64,000 nucleotides of DNA. It comes from Peltaster fructicola (lineage: Eukaryota; Ascomycota; Dothideomycetes). Where the stretch lies: assembly GCA_001592805.2 (NCBI GenBank), contig CP051139.1, forward strand, positions 682,001-746,000. Direction: 5' to 3'. The notes under the pieces are model-generated. The model had not been told where the DNA came from, ran no database searches, and saw only the letters and a list, made by a program, of their open reading frames with translations. A program made the position numbers and the translations under genes. This document shows, piece after piece, positions 41,831 through 53,000 of the stretch; the stretch's first letter is position 1; every line of letters begins with the position of its first letter.

Positions 41831-43872
41831 CTCCCAGCACGGCGCTGGTCGAGCGCCAGCTATACAATTTACCGACGACTTCCACCTCTATCTCGATCCC
41901 TCATTGCACTCCATTCACCTTGCCAGCAGGTGGCGTCATCACTCTTCCCAATGCCACCTTCACCCTCACAGACGATGCGCTGTTCCAGCCGCAATGCTCC
42001 GGCGACGACTTCGCCATCAGCGCTGATGGCAGCCCAGCAGCGATCGAGGACTTACGCGACCCGTTCTACGCATCTACGACTCCTCAAGTGTATGTCGTGG
42101 CTGCAACAACAGTCATAGCATGGATCCTGGTGCTGATGTTGGTGATCACCCCTCGGACGAGCTTCTTTGGTGCCTCGGGTGTGCAGGCAGGCTTCAACTC
42201 TGGGCATAGTTTCATCGGCGGCAGTGCAAGAGGAGGGTCTATGGGACTGATAGGAGTTGGATCGAGGCCATGGCTGCAAAAGGCAGCGGCTCTCACGGTC
42301 GCCATATCTCTGACCATTGCCACCGCAGATACCTTTCGCGTTGCGCAGCAGCAGTACAACATTGGGTACATGGATGCCACGGCGATGCGAGAAGCAGTGA
42401 TTGGCAGCAGAGAGCTACGCATTACGAGGGTCATCTCTGATGTTTTTGTGTGGCTTGCACAGGTCCAGACGCTGATACGCCTTTTCCCACGACATCGAGA
42501 AAAGGTGCTCATCAAGTGGATTGGGTTCGGCTTGATCATCTGCGATACGACATTCTCCTGTCTCAACTCTTTCTTGGTCAACAGCAATCGAGCGCCAAAG
42601 CAATTCGTTGATGCGATTCCAGCGCTCTCATATTTGTTTGAGTTGGCACTGGGCCTGCTGTACGCTGCTTGGGTCATATATTATGCCGTTACAAAGAGAC
42701 GGTATGCTTTCTACCACACGAAGATGAAAAGCATATTACTCATCTCCGTGCTGTCCTTGGTCGCCATACTTACACCAGTCGTGTTCTTCATTACAGACGT
42801 CTCCAACTCTGGTGTTGCTAGTTGGGGAGATTACTTCAGATGGGTAGGAGCTGCCGCTGCCAGTGTTGTTGTGTGGGAGTGGGTGGAGCGTATCGAGGCT
42901 ATCGAGCGCGATGAGAAGAAAGACGGCATCCTTGGTCGCGAAATCTACGACGACGATGATTTACTTGGAGACATGCCCAACGACAATGTGGTATGGACAT
43001 CCAACCGGCGAGGTGGCGGCGGCGGCGGCTATCGAAAAAGCGATCAACTCGAGGCCGGCACTCTACTGAATGAGAAGTCGAGTCCTGAACAAAGTCAGGA
43101 CCATGATCTGAGCAGAATCGCAGCTCGCGACCATGTCACTCAAGATGCACTTATACATACACCAAGACGCAGAAGTACTCGAGTGACAGGTGGTTTGAGC
43201 GTGCCAGCGCCTGTGGCCAGTCCTATCAGTAGGACGGAGACTTCATCAGCCGCAAGCACTGTATACGTGGTACGCTCGGAGCCAGCAGCAGACGTACCAC
43301 AGCCGATAAGAAGACGACCAGAGACCACAAGAGCGAATCCGCGTCAGCAGTTCCAGCGTATGAACTCCGACAACCACGCAAAAACACCTGATATTGTCGA
43401 AGAATCCGACGAAGAACCCACAACACAGCCTACTCAAGGAGGGTGGCTAGCAGTCAACAATCCGTTCAAGCGGAAACGTGCACTACCTCCAGCAGAGGTA
43501 CAGAAAGCACAACGAGCAGCCATGCCGAATAGCGAGCTGGCACACGATGCAAAGCCCAAGCACAACTTCTCGAAATGGGATATCAAGAATCGCTTCGGTG
43601 TCCTTGCTGCTGATGCAAGCGACCTGATCTGGCAAAAAGTAGGCAAAGACGGCACCGAGCAACGCAATGGCAGCGAAGGCAACATCATTGTCATTCCTGC
43701 TCAACCCAGAGGCAGTGGAAGGACATGGAGCCCTGCCGTGCTCGAGACTGGGCAGACCGGAAGACCACCTGCGCCAATGCGGCATGGCAGCGACCAGAGC
43801 GGTAGTTCTTCACTTGTTATTGAGACGCATCAGCATGAGCAGTCCAATGGCAGGTCGTCCAGACATGCCTAA
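41827..43872 (+). CDS. palH: pH-response sensor PalH/Rim21
   Basis: A 681-residue single-exon membrane protein of the ambient pH pathway, which signals through PalF (arrestin) and the ESCRT machinery to process PacC. The N-terminal lumenal part (IPHCTPFTLPAGGVITLPNA) is followed by seven transmembrane segments between about 85 and 350 (YVVAATTVIAWILVLMLVIT; ITRVISDVFVWLAQVQTLIR; WIGFGLIICDTTFSCLNSFL; ALSYLFELALGLLYAAWVIY; ILLISVLSLVAILTPVVFFI; and others). Then comes VVVWEWVERIEAIERDEKKD, a strongly conserved block. The long cytosolic tail is disordered, with a six-Gly run (43012-43029), as in other PalH proteins, and carries the region used to bind PalF. Confidence 0.95.
   Translation: MTPSTALVERQLYNLPTTSTSISIPHCTPFTLPAGGVITLPNATFTLTDDALFQPQCSGDDFAISADGSPAAIEDLRDPFYASTTPQVYVVAATTVIAWILVLMLVITPRTSFFGASGVQAGFNSGHSFIGGSARGGSMGLIGVGSRPWLQKAAALTVAISLTIATADTFRVAQQQYNIGYMDATAMREAVIGSRELRITRVISDVFVWLAQVQTLIRLFPRHREKVLIKWIGFGLIICDTTFSCLNSFLVNSNRAPKQFVDAIPALSYLFELALGLLYAAWVIYYAVTKRRYAFYHTKMKSILLISVLSLVAILTPVVFFITDVSNSGVASWGDYFRWVGAAAASVVVWEWVERIEAIERDEKKDGILGREIYDDDDLLGDMPNDNVVWTSNRRGGGGGGYRKSDQLEAGTLLNEKSSPEQSQDHDLSRIAARDHVTQDALIHTPRRRSTRVTGGLSVPAPVASPISRTETSSAASTVYVVRSEPAADVPQPIRRRPETTRANPRQQFQRMNSDNHAKTPDIVEESDEEPTTQPTQGGWLAVNNPFKRKRALPPAEVQKAQRAAMPNSELAHDAKPKHNFSKWDIKNRFGVLAADASDLIWQKVGKDGTEQRNGSEGNIIVIPAQPRGSGRTWSPAVLETGQTGRPPAPMRHGSDQSGSSSLVIETHQHEQSNGRSSRHA
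43012..43029 (+). repeat. GGC repeat encoding a Gly run in palH
   Basis: Near-perfect GGN triplet run encoding six glycines in the cytosolic tail, a candidate for length variation between strains. Confidence 0.7.
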
Positions 43873-44193
43873 GTGATTGCGACCCTGTCTCGTTTACTGC
43901 GAGGACATGGCCTCATTCTGAACATCGACTTAGCGAAGGCGTTGGGGGAATATGTGGTTACAGCCACCATGATAGCATTATTTTCGAGTGATCAGATACA
44001 TATCATCTGTACATACTTACGATTGACTTGTTGACATGATTCACGAGTCAGGCAGAGCCATACTGCCCTCCTGAGAACCTGTACTCCGACAGACCAAGCA
44101 TAATCTACTAGCCATACACCACGCCGGCAATTTCTTGGTGCATCTTGTGCTCCACATGACAACAACGGTGGTTTATCACGTTACTGGGCGGCC
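43873..44193. other. Intergenic, nothing recognised
   Basis: 321 bp, 3' side of palH and promoter of the glycosyltransferase. Confidence 0.55.
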
Positions 44194-45563
44194 ATGATCC
44201 CTCGGCGCTATCTTTTCGTTCTGCTCGCGTTCGTCATCATCGTTATTGGTCTGCTCAGCCATCCGACTTCGAGAGAGCAGCTCCGACAGGCCAAGGACTA
44301 TGGTGTGACCGCTATCACAAGCCTCACTAAAGGAACGCCGTCGCACAACCAGGATGACAAGCATGATGACATCCCGGTCGACATCCTCCCTCCCGAGCAT
44401 TTGGACCCATCAGCGCATGCAGGGGTCAGTTCTCTGACGCAAGACCCGCAACAAACATCAGTGCAAGAGCAGGGAATAGGCGCAACACATTTGGCACAAG
44501 AAGACACAAGTTCATCGCATGAAGATGAAGAGAATGCTGCTCCAGCAGACGATCCTCTATGGAGAGGAGCCAAATGGATGTTTGAGGGCGACAATGAGCT
44601 CTATCCCAACCCAGTCATTGATATCGACACTCTCAAGAAGTACGCGCCGCATAATTGGAAAGGACACGGACAACAGACAGTTGCCATCTTCCTAGCAACG
44701 AGGAACGCTTCGATGCAGGACTCGTACTTCTTGGCAGCTCAGCAGCAGGTATATCGCATCTTGTGGGATCCTCGAAGCAAGTCCACTCGACCATTGACGG
44801 TGTTCGTCGCACCGTTTGTTCGCAAGGAGCAGCGGGACATGCTACAGGCAGCTGGGGCATACGTGCGGGAGATCCAGTTGGTCCCATGGACGCCTCTCTA
44901 CTCCCTGGACTCAAGTCCGAGGTGGAAGGACCAGTTCACAAAGCTCAATCTGTGGGATCAAGGCGACTTCAGCAAGATTCTGTACCTTGATACTGGTATG
45001 TGTACATGAGAAGCGTCGAACTTCCGCTGACAGCCATAGATGCCTTTCCCATCCAGCCTTTTGATGCTCTTTTCGACACTGTCTCGGAATCTCGTATGTG
45101 CAATCCGGATCTCCTGGACGAAGCAGACCGCATCAATGTGGTGGAGATGTGTAATTATACCTTCACAGCGACGCGAGATCCTCGCGGTATGCTCAACGCA
45201 GGCATGTTCGTGATCACTCCGAACAAGGCTATGCATGAGAATCTGTTTCGAGGCATGAACCGCGATAGAGAGAAGTACGATAACAACATCGTCGAGCAGG
45301 GCTTCCTCCAGTATGTCTATCGTGAGGATGGGCCATTTCCAGGACAATACGTCGATCGGAAATGGAATGCTATCGAGAACCAGCCCGAGGATGAAGGCGT
45401 GACAGTTATCTTGCACGAGAAGCTCTGGATCTTCTACTTCATGCCTGATCATTGGGCTGTGCATTACTTCAACGACACCTGGATGGATATGCGAGAGTTG
45501 TACCAGAGCCCCCGCTTCGAGCAGCTTCGTGCTGCGGATGGTCTTCTTCAGCCCATTGCTTGA
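44194..45563 (+). CDS. Type II membrane glycosyltransferase (GT8/glycogenin-like, GlcNAc-transferase type)
   Basis: A 441-residue product in two exons, 44194-44995 and 45040-45563, intron 44996-45039 (GTATGT...CATAG, 44 nt). A short cytosolic tail and signal-anchor helix (YLFVLLAFVIIVIGLL) are followed by an acidic, low-complexity stem (to about 140). The catalytic part has VAIFLATRNASMQDSYFLAA, RWKDQFTKLNLWDQGDFSKI, and the metal-binding D-x-D motif, Asp266-Thr-Asp268 in LYLDTDAFPIQPFDALFD, which the splice rebuilds. Later blocks are GMLNAGMFVITPNK and YDNNIVEQGFLQYV. Fold and motif are like fungal Golgi N-acetylglucosaminyltransferases and glycogenin; donor and acceptor are not readable. 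Confidence 0.9.
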
Positions 45564-45995
45564 GCTCCAGGCAGATACACCATAATGGCTGCACAGCTGA
45601 GACGATGATAGGCGACGCCAAGCAGCACAGTACTAAGCATTTGTGCGTGTAACATCGGAATACACATATAGAGAGTAATAGACAAGACCAATGATAGATC
45701 AAGATTCGCCAATGGCTCACTCATATCATCCGAGGATGCGGCTCTAATGTCTGTGCGGATTGTGTGAGTGACGTTGATCATCCTTAGCGCATGCACATAG
45801 ATGATAGCTCTTGAGCTTCCCGAATCCTGTTACCTGCTGCCGCGTCAACCGTCAACAGACATACACATTGCGAGCGCATACGCGATATTGACATATATTG
45901 GCGGGCATATTGATCCCAAAGCCGACCGCCTTCGTCCCAAGGTAACGATCACAGCAACGTTCGAGACGAACTCAAGATCAGCAGCGGCACCCAAC
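45564..45995. other. Intergenic, leader of MVP1
   Basis: 432 bp. From 45801 to 45995 an ATG-initiated frame is continuous with the Mvp1 frame; see that entry. Confidence 0.5.
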
Positions 45996-48107
45996 ATGTC
46001 TCTGTTTGGCGAAGACGAGCCGACGAGCAGGGCAACTAAGTCCTCTCTCTTCGACGAACCCTCGCAAGGCAAGGGAAGCACATCGATGTTCGGCGACGCT
46101 GCAGCGGATACCGATGCCGGTTCGCCATGGGACTTCACACCACGGAAGAGCAACTCGCGCCGCGGTCCTACCAACGTCGTCAAGTCGCTACTCGCTGACG
46201 TGACGGTTCCTGAGCTCTATATCGACACCTGGGATAACCTCGCAAGAGGTCAGAGCACTATCAGCGCGGCGGAAGCAAGAGAATATGTGACGCGCGTAGC
46301 TGGCAGTACTGAGAGTAAGATCTGGTCTATTGTGTCCAACAACGGCGAGGCTACCTCGATCGGAAGAGGCGAGTTCAACGTGCTGCTGGCTCTTGTTGGT
46401 TTGTCACAGGAGGGTGAGGAGCTTAGCCTGGATGCTGTCGACGAACGGAAGAAGAGCTTGCCCACACCCACTCTTCCAGCTGCGCCAAGACAGACCGCAG
46501 CGAAGACTCCTCAAGCGAACGGCAACAAGTCTACATTTGGCGCCAGCTATGGCGATAGCGATCCTTGGGGCTCGCCGGCGTTGCACAAAGGTCACGATCA
46601 TGCCAATGGCAACAGCTCGACTCCTCAACGTACTACAAGCACCTTCACGACTTCTGCAACTGACGCTGGCGACGAGCCATCCGGTGCTGGCTCGTTCGGC
46701 GGACAGACTGGTGGAAACACTGAAGGCGTCCCATGGGCGGGCAACACTTACAGCGCTGGTGGCTCTGGCGCGTTCGACGCTCCTGGCCAGGCTTCTGGCG
46801 GCTTTGGCGGCGATGATGATCCTACTCCTAGACGACCAATACACACCACTCGCACCACTACATCGAAAGGCGTAGAAGAGGTGGTGACAGTGAGCTTGCT
46901 GGACGAGAAGGAGGGCATGTTCATGTTCCAGCACCGAAACTATGAGGTGGCTTCAATACGCCGTAGCAGCAAGGTTATCAGGAGATACAGCGACTTCGTC
47001 TGGCTGTTGGACTGTCTGCACAAGAGGTATCCCTTCCGGCAGCTCCCACTCCTGCCTCCCAAGCGCGTCGCAATCAATGGTAACCACATCGCTGGAGACA
47101 ACACGTTTCTTGAGAAGCGAAGACGTGGTTTGGTTAGAGCGCTGAATGCGCTTGTGCGACACCCGGTCTTAAGAGAGGAGCAGCTGGTCATTATGTTCTT
47201 GACCGTGCCTACAGTAGGTTCGTGAGATCCTATAAGACCATAGCTAATATTCCCACAGGAGCTTGCTGTCTGGCGGAAGCAAGCGACTATTTCCGTGCAG
47301 GAGGAGTTCGTCGGCAAGGCTCTTCCACCAACGCTGGAGGACAGCTTGCCACAGAATCTACAGGACACATTCGATACAGCTCGAACCGGGATCAGGAGAG
47401 GCGCAGAGCTATACATCAACCTCTGCAACCTGATTGAAAGACTTGTGAAGCGAAACGAAGCGATCGCTGGAGAGTATGGTCGCTTCAACTTGAACCTCGA
47501 ATCCATAACCGAGACAACGGAAGGAACATATGCGGTCGATACGAATGACGTACCACTACTCAACGAGGGCATCAAATCGACGGCAAAGCACATTGCCACC
47601 ACACAGAGTCTTCTCGAGGACGAAAGCAGAGCGTGGGACCAAGGCTTCTTGGAAGATGTCAAATCTGTTAGGGATGGTCTTGTCAGCATGCGAGAGCTGT
47701 TCGATCGAAAGGATCGCCTTGCTCGAGACAACATCCCGCAGTTGGAGCGAAGAATACAGCAGAATGAGCAGAAGCTGCAAGGCATCAAGGCAAAAGGTGG
47801 TGCTGCCAAGCCTGGAGAGGCTGAGAAGGTTGAGAATGCCATTGTGAATGTGAGTCATAGGTTACGATGTGATGGACCGTGGCTGACCGCATAACAGGAC
47901 AAGCAAAGTATCGTAGACCAGCATGCTCGAGGCGTGTTCATCAGAGAAGCTGTGAAGGATGAGCTCGTGCAGTTCCAAACCACCATCTACAGCATCTCTC
48001 GCCTCCACCAGGATTGGGCACAGGAGCGGGTGAAGTATGCTGAGCTCGTGGCAGACAACTTCAGAAGCATGGTGGACGCAGTAGAAGGTATGCCGTTAGG
48101 TGATTGA
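45996..48107 (+). CDS. MVP1: Sorting nexin Mvp1 (SNX8-like, PX and BAR domains)
   Basis: A 672-residue product in three exons: 45996-47213, 47259-47849, 47898-48107. Introns are 45 and 48 nt (GTAGGT/CACAG, GTGAGT/ACAG). The N-terminal region is disordered and opens MSLFGEDEPTSRATKSSLF, as in fungal Mvp1. An EH-like helical region (about 70-150) is followed by a Gly/Ser/Thr linker. The PX domain (about 300-405) has the phosphoinositide-binding blocks SSKVIRRYSDFVWLLDCLHK and KRYPFRQLPLLPPKRV, then FLEKRRRGLVRALNALVRHP. The BAR-type helices run from LAVWRKQATISVQEEF to the end, VDAVEGMPLGD. It works in retromer-independent endosomal recycling. An upstream in-frame ATG at 45801 would add 65 residues; 45996 is preferred on family grounds. 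Confidence 0.94.
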
Positions 48108-48928
48108 GTAGCTGGACGATGTACAGGAATAGATATCGATATGCAGATGGCCGTCTGGTCTTGGCGGACATGCAGCACATGTCCTGGTGTGTGGTCGATT
48201 GTTCTTCTGCATTCACTTGTGAATTGACAAACATGGCACGAGACTCTCGATTCAATCAGGAGACCTTGGCACATCACGCTACTTCGTCAAGGACGGCGCC
48301 TTCCTCCATGAGCATGTGAGGTCTGTACGAGTGTCTCAACCACTTCCCAAAATATTCTTCCTACAACCACACCACATTCATCGTTTGTTCTACTGTATCT
48401 CCTTGCTTCCTCATCCATGGCGAAGCGCAAAGCGAAGGATGTTGACCCTCCGAATGCAAGTACGCCTGTCAAGAAGGTAAAGACAACCGCCAAGGCTGGC
48501 TCAGATCTCAAAGCAGGTACGTCTTTGTCCATACCTTTTCACGTGTTCATGTGGCCTATTGAATCTCATGACCTCGACTACATTCTGGAGCGTACTCGAT
48601 GTCACTGGTTGTGAGCTCACCACCCGCCTGCAGAGCGAACTATTTCACATATTAGTTCTACGGCTACATCATCGAGGTTGTCGCCCCACTGTCGTCACAC
48701 TTCGTGGATGCGGGACTCAGCACGCGACTTCAGCAACAATCAGACCCACTATCAGCAGAACACTTACGGCGCATTGATAGACACAGCACCTACAGCAGAC
48801 CGTGAAAGACAGATAATCATTACCAGTTCCCGCGGCTCCCAGACCCTCGATACCCGTCACACTTTGAAGCTTTCCATCGCCTCGATCTACAATACGCAAG
48901 CGCAGTGGAAAAGGATCACACTGATGCG
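48108..48928. other. Gap between MVP1 and DCN1 with an orphan exon-like stretch
   Basis: At 48417-48516 an ATG opens a basic stretch (MAKRKAKDVDPPNASTPVKK, VKTTAKAGSDLKA) ending at a GTACGT donor. It could be a first exon of DCN1 or of an unrecognised gene. The frame of DCN1 stays open upstream of its ATG (FEAFHRLDLQYASAVEKDH) back to about 48800, so spliced upstream coding is possible. I see no domain. Confidence 0.4.
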
Positions 48929-49789
48929 ATGCCAGCAGCGAAGTACACCTCCATTCAAGAACGAGCTATCGCCGAGTTCAGCCATGTCACACAAGCAGAC
49001 AAGAACAGCGCGGCGAAAGCACTCAAGCAGAATGGATGGAGTGTAGGCACTGCGATCAATGCGTACGTCGACTGGCCCTTTCATTGATACATATAATAAC
49101 TTTCTGCTAGATTCTTCAATGGATCGCCAAATGCACCAAACGCCTCGCGTCCCAAGCTTGAGAAGATCTTCGACGGCTACAGAGAAGACCCGAAAGAGCT
49201 GCCAGATGAGGTCAACTTCGAGGGCGTCGGCCAACTCCTTGGCGATCTGGGTGTTGGGTTAGAAGACATAGGTGCGTTGGTGCTTTTCGAGATTGTACAA
49301 TCACCACAGCTCGGCAAGATCACGAGAGAAGGCTTTGTGGATGGCTTCTCAGAGAGCCATGCGGACAGTACGACAAAGCTGCGGAACGTCGTCCTCGCAC
49401 GAAGGGCAAAGTTGTCTACAGATCGTACGACGTTTAAGAGCGTTTACAATCACACCTTCACACTTCTGATCGAGGACCGAAAGAAAGCCATCGATCTCGA
49501 CCAAGCAGGAGAGTTCTGGAAGCTGCTGTTCTCGGAAGACGGTTTCGAATGGAGGTCAGAAAACGTCGAATGGCTCGATTGGTGGCTGGAGTTTCTCAAC
49601 GCGAAGTGGAACAAAGCTGTCAACAAGGATCTGTGGCGGCAGACATTGGCGTTCGCAGAGGCAAGTAAGAAGGACGAGAACCTCACATTCTGGACCGAAG
49701 AGAGTAGTTGGCCCAGTGTGATCGATGACTTCGTGGCGTGGGTCAAGGCCGAGAAGTTTCGAGGCGGCGACAAAATGGATCTTGAATAG
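48929..49789 (+). CDS. DCN1: Defective in cullin neddylation protein 1
   Basis: A 270-residue product in two exons, 48929-49062 and 49111-49789, intron 49063-49110 (GTACGT...TTTCTGCTAG). It is a scaffold-type E3 for Nedd8 transfer from Ubc12 to cullins. The N-terminal UBA-like domain is YTSIQERAIAEFSHVTQADK to LKQNGWSVGTAINAFFNGS. The PONY domain follows: LEKIFDGYREDPKELPDEVN, LGDLGVGLEDIGALVLFEIV, ITREGFVDGFSE, then VYNHTFTLLIEDRKKAIDLD, and the cullin-binding end FWKLLFSEDGFEWRSENVEW with WLDWWLEFLN. The two conserved acid/aromatic surfaces of the C-terminus are intact. The start at 48929 is the first ATG in frame; upstream exons cannot be excluded. Confidence 0.93.
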
Positions 49790-50054
49790 TATCATCATTC
49801 GAGATCATCGCCTGTCTTATGAGTCGAACACAGAGGGTCTTGCTCGGAAGGTCACCACAGCTCTCATGGCCAGACACGAAGTCAACGCCGACGACACATG
49901 GTCGTTCTGCATAGCGCATGAGAACCGCTACTTGTGCTTTTAGCGGTCATATATCCCCTTTACGACATGATATCAGACAAGTGAGGATCGGCATTGTCAT
50001 GTTGGCCATAGGTATGTTTACAAGCAGCCTAGATATACATATGCTATACAGGTA

Positions 50055-53000
50055 TCAAGGGCGTGCGAAGGCCTGTCGTGCTGGCATACGACGAATCAGC
50101 CCGATATCGACAGCAGTGTTCCCTCTCTTCTCCTTGTCTGCCAGGTACCGAATGAACCTGTTGTCATCGTCCCAGTCGACAGGCATCAAGGATGGCGTAG
50201 CATTGTAGGGCTGCATCTTGACAGCCATCAGTGACTGTCCAACTGGCGATATAGTGTTTTCTTGCTTCCTTGGTCCTCGTTTCACACGCTGTGGCTTGTC
50301 CTTGAGGGTCGCGAGTGGTTTCGGTGTTGTAGGCTTGAGTGATTTGACGATGGCATCAAACTCCTTTCTGTCGGATGAGATCTGGGCGCGTAGGTATGGG
50401 GTTGAGTTGCCGGCGTTCATGGACTCGATGACAGGTGTCTGTGGTGTGAAATCGTACTTGTCTGGCGTAGGCTTGTCGCGCGGCTTCGTCTTTGGGTCGA
50501 GGAACGCTTCTTCGCCCTTGGCAAGCAACTGCAGGATATCAACAGACTCGCCGTGTGAGATCTTGTCAGGATGTGACGGTGTCACACAATCCATATCCAC
50601 TTCCTTGCGTAATACATGGTCGATGTCCACAGCGCTAAAGTAGGCACAAGATTGTGGTAGGTCTTCGATGCCCATCTGCTGGCTGAAGAGTGCTCGAGTC
50701 CAGACGTTGGCAACTTGCAAAGCCATGGCTGTGCGATACTTGTCCTTGTCCTTAGCCAGATAGCGGATCTCGTCGTGTACGGTCAAGGCTAGCCGTGCGT
50801 TGATGTTGTAGCGTCGACAGAGGTAGTCCATGCTGATGATGAGTAGATGCAGGTAGTCAACGCCCGAGGATTGTATTGCCCAGTTGATGCGGCTTGTCAT
50901 GAAACCACCCTTACTGACGAATCGCTGCATGAGGGCTTCTGTGATGCCAGCGCCAAGTACAGGCGTTCTCGGTTTATCCTGCTCTGCAAAGTCCTCGAGT
51001 CTATTGAAGACGAACGATTCAGTACCGCCAACCCAGAATGCGCGGTCACGTAACACTTTGCTCCTACGTTTCTGGCCTTTCGTTTTCAGGTACAGCTCAC
51101 TGGCGATGCGTGAAGCGTCGTCCTCGCGAAGAGTCGGATTGAACTGTCGCAGTAGACTCTGGGCGAACGTGAGGCCAGCTCCGTATATTCGTCCATAATT
51201 GAACACCTTCGCATCATTCCTGCTGATGCCAAGGATGCCTGCTGTGCGTGAGTGCAGATCTGTGCCTGCAGCTTTGGTACCCTCCAAGGTCATGAAGCCG
51301 ATAGCATTACCACCATGCAGCTTGAAGCTTGCATCGCCGACAAGTGATGCAATCCAGAGCTCTTGGCTGTCAACATCGGCACCAACAAAGCAGTACCCTG
51401 GAGGTGCTCTGATCATGCTCTTGAGCTCAGAGCCAACACGATTTGCCTTGGCATTAGAAGCTGTCAACCACGTATTCTCAACTGCTCGCCTTGTGATAGT
51501 GCCCATGGGGATGACCTGAGGTATGATGAAGCCAAGATCCTTGGCTTTCTTGTTAGCAGGCAGTTGTGGGATATCCTGTTCATAGACCACCATCTGTGAC
51601 ATGATTCTGTCACGAGAGCTGATCCAATAGCTGCAGCTAGCATTCATCTGAAGTGCCTCCTTTGCATATTCGTATTGCGACGCCAGCGTCCCATTATCGA
51701 AAAATTGAAGGTAGCCCTTTGCCAGAGGATTTGTGCACCTTGCCGCCGAGCCATCCTTGTGAGGTAGTTTAAAGTAGGTGTGCGCGTGGTCATCCTTAAG
51801 TTGAAAGTTCTCTTCTTCGTACATGTCACACTTGGTCATAGCCTTGTGCTCGTATTCTGCTGCTTGGGTGTTCGACACCTTGAACGTCCAGCCGAATGTG
51901 TCACTCCAGACAAGTGGATGGCCATCCCAGGCCATTCGCAGGAGCAGTGGTGCAATACGAGTCCTGACTGTCAACGACAGAGGCGCACCATCAGTAGCGA
52001 AGAGATCCTTGTACCACTTGGGCATACCAGGCTTCTTTTGTCGTGCAGCAGGTCGAGGAGGGTCGCTCTTCTTCTTGCCTTTCACCATGCGGATTTCTTG
52101 GCCTGACCAGTCCAGCTGGTTGAGCCACGGGTCATTCTGCCAAACATCAGGCTCCTCCTTATGTGCCAATGCCTTTTCTGCAAGGTCTGCGAGTCTTTCT
52201 TCAACCTTTGAGCATAGCTTCGTGTATGTTGCCTCGGCGTTCGCAATGTATGATTCCCAGGTCTTGTTGACAGGAAGAATCTCCGCGGAGAGATGTCTCA
52301 ACGCTGCGAAAGACACCGGGTGAGGGCAAGTTTCAAGGAAGTGCGGAAAGACCTTCTTGTAGACCTTGTGGGTGATATCCACATCAGCTGCGCAGTAGTC
52401 GAGTAGTTCGTCCAGTTTCTCCACAATGCCTGTACGATCGAGCTCACCGAACCATTCTCGTCTAGCTTTGTCGATGGTGATGCCGCAATGAAACTTTGCA
52501 ACATCGCGAAGGCTGTTCGCCGAGCTTCTACCAACCCACAGCTCTTCCTCTTCGTCCATGGACGATGACTCAAGCATATTGGAGACTTCAGCGTTGTCCT
52601 CTTCCGCTGCTATGCGATCCTGAAGCTCCCGAGCCTTCCGGTGCTTGACCCATGTAGGACGTTGTCTGCTGCACATGCCATTGACAGCAACGTGCAGACT
52701 CATGGTGTCCATGAAGAAGTTGTGCGATTGCTGTAGACTGTACTCTTCCAGTACACGCGCGCGGTCATAGCCGATGTTGTGTCCAATGATCATCCTAGGC
52801 TTGGAACTGTCGCCGAATGGAATGAGATGGCAGTCGTTCTCTGACTCGCCGAGCAACCACGGCGACAGCCAGGCATACCAGTGTGTCGCTGAGGCAGCGC
52901 ATGCCATGGCAGGGTAGCTCGTCTCTCGCCACATCACTTCTGTGTCGAATGTCAATACCTCCTCTTCCGGAGCTGCCACTGCCTCCCAGCTGCCATCCGC

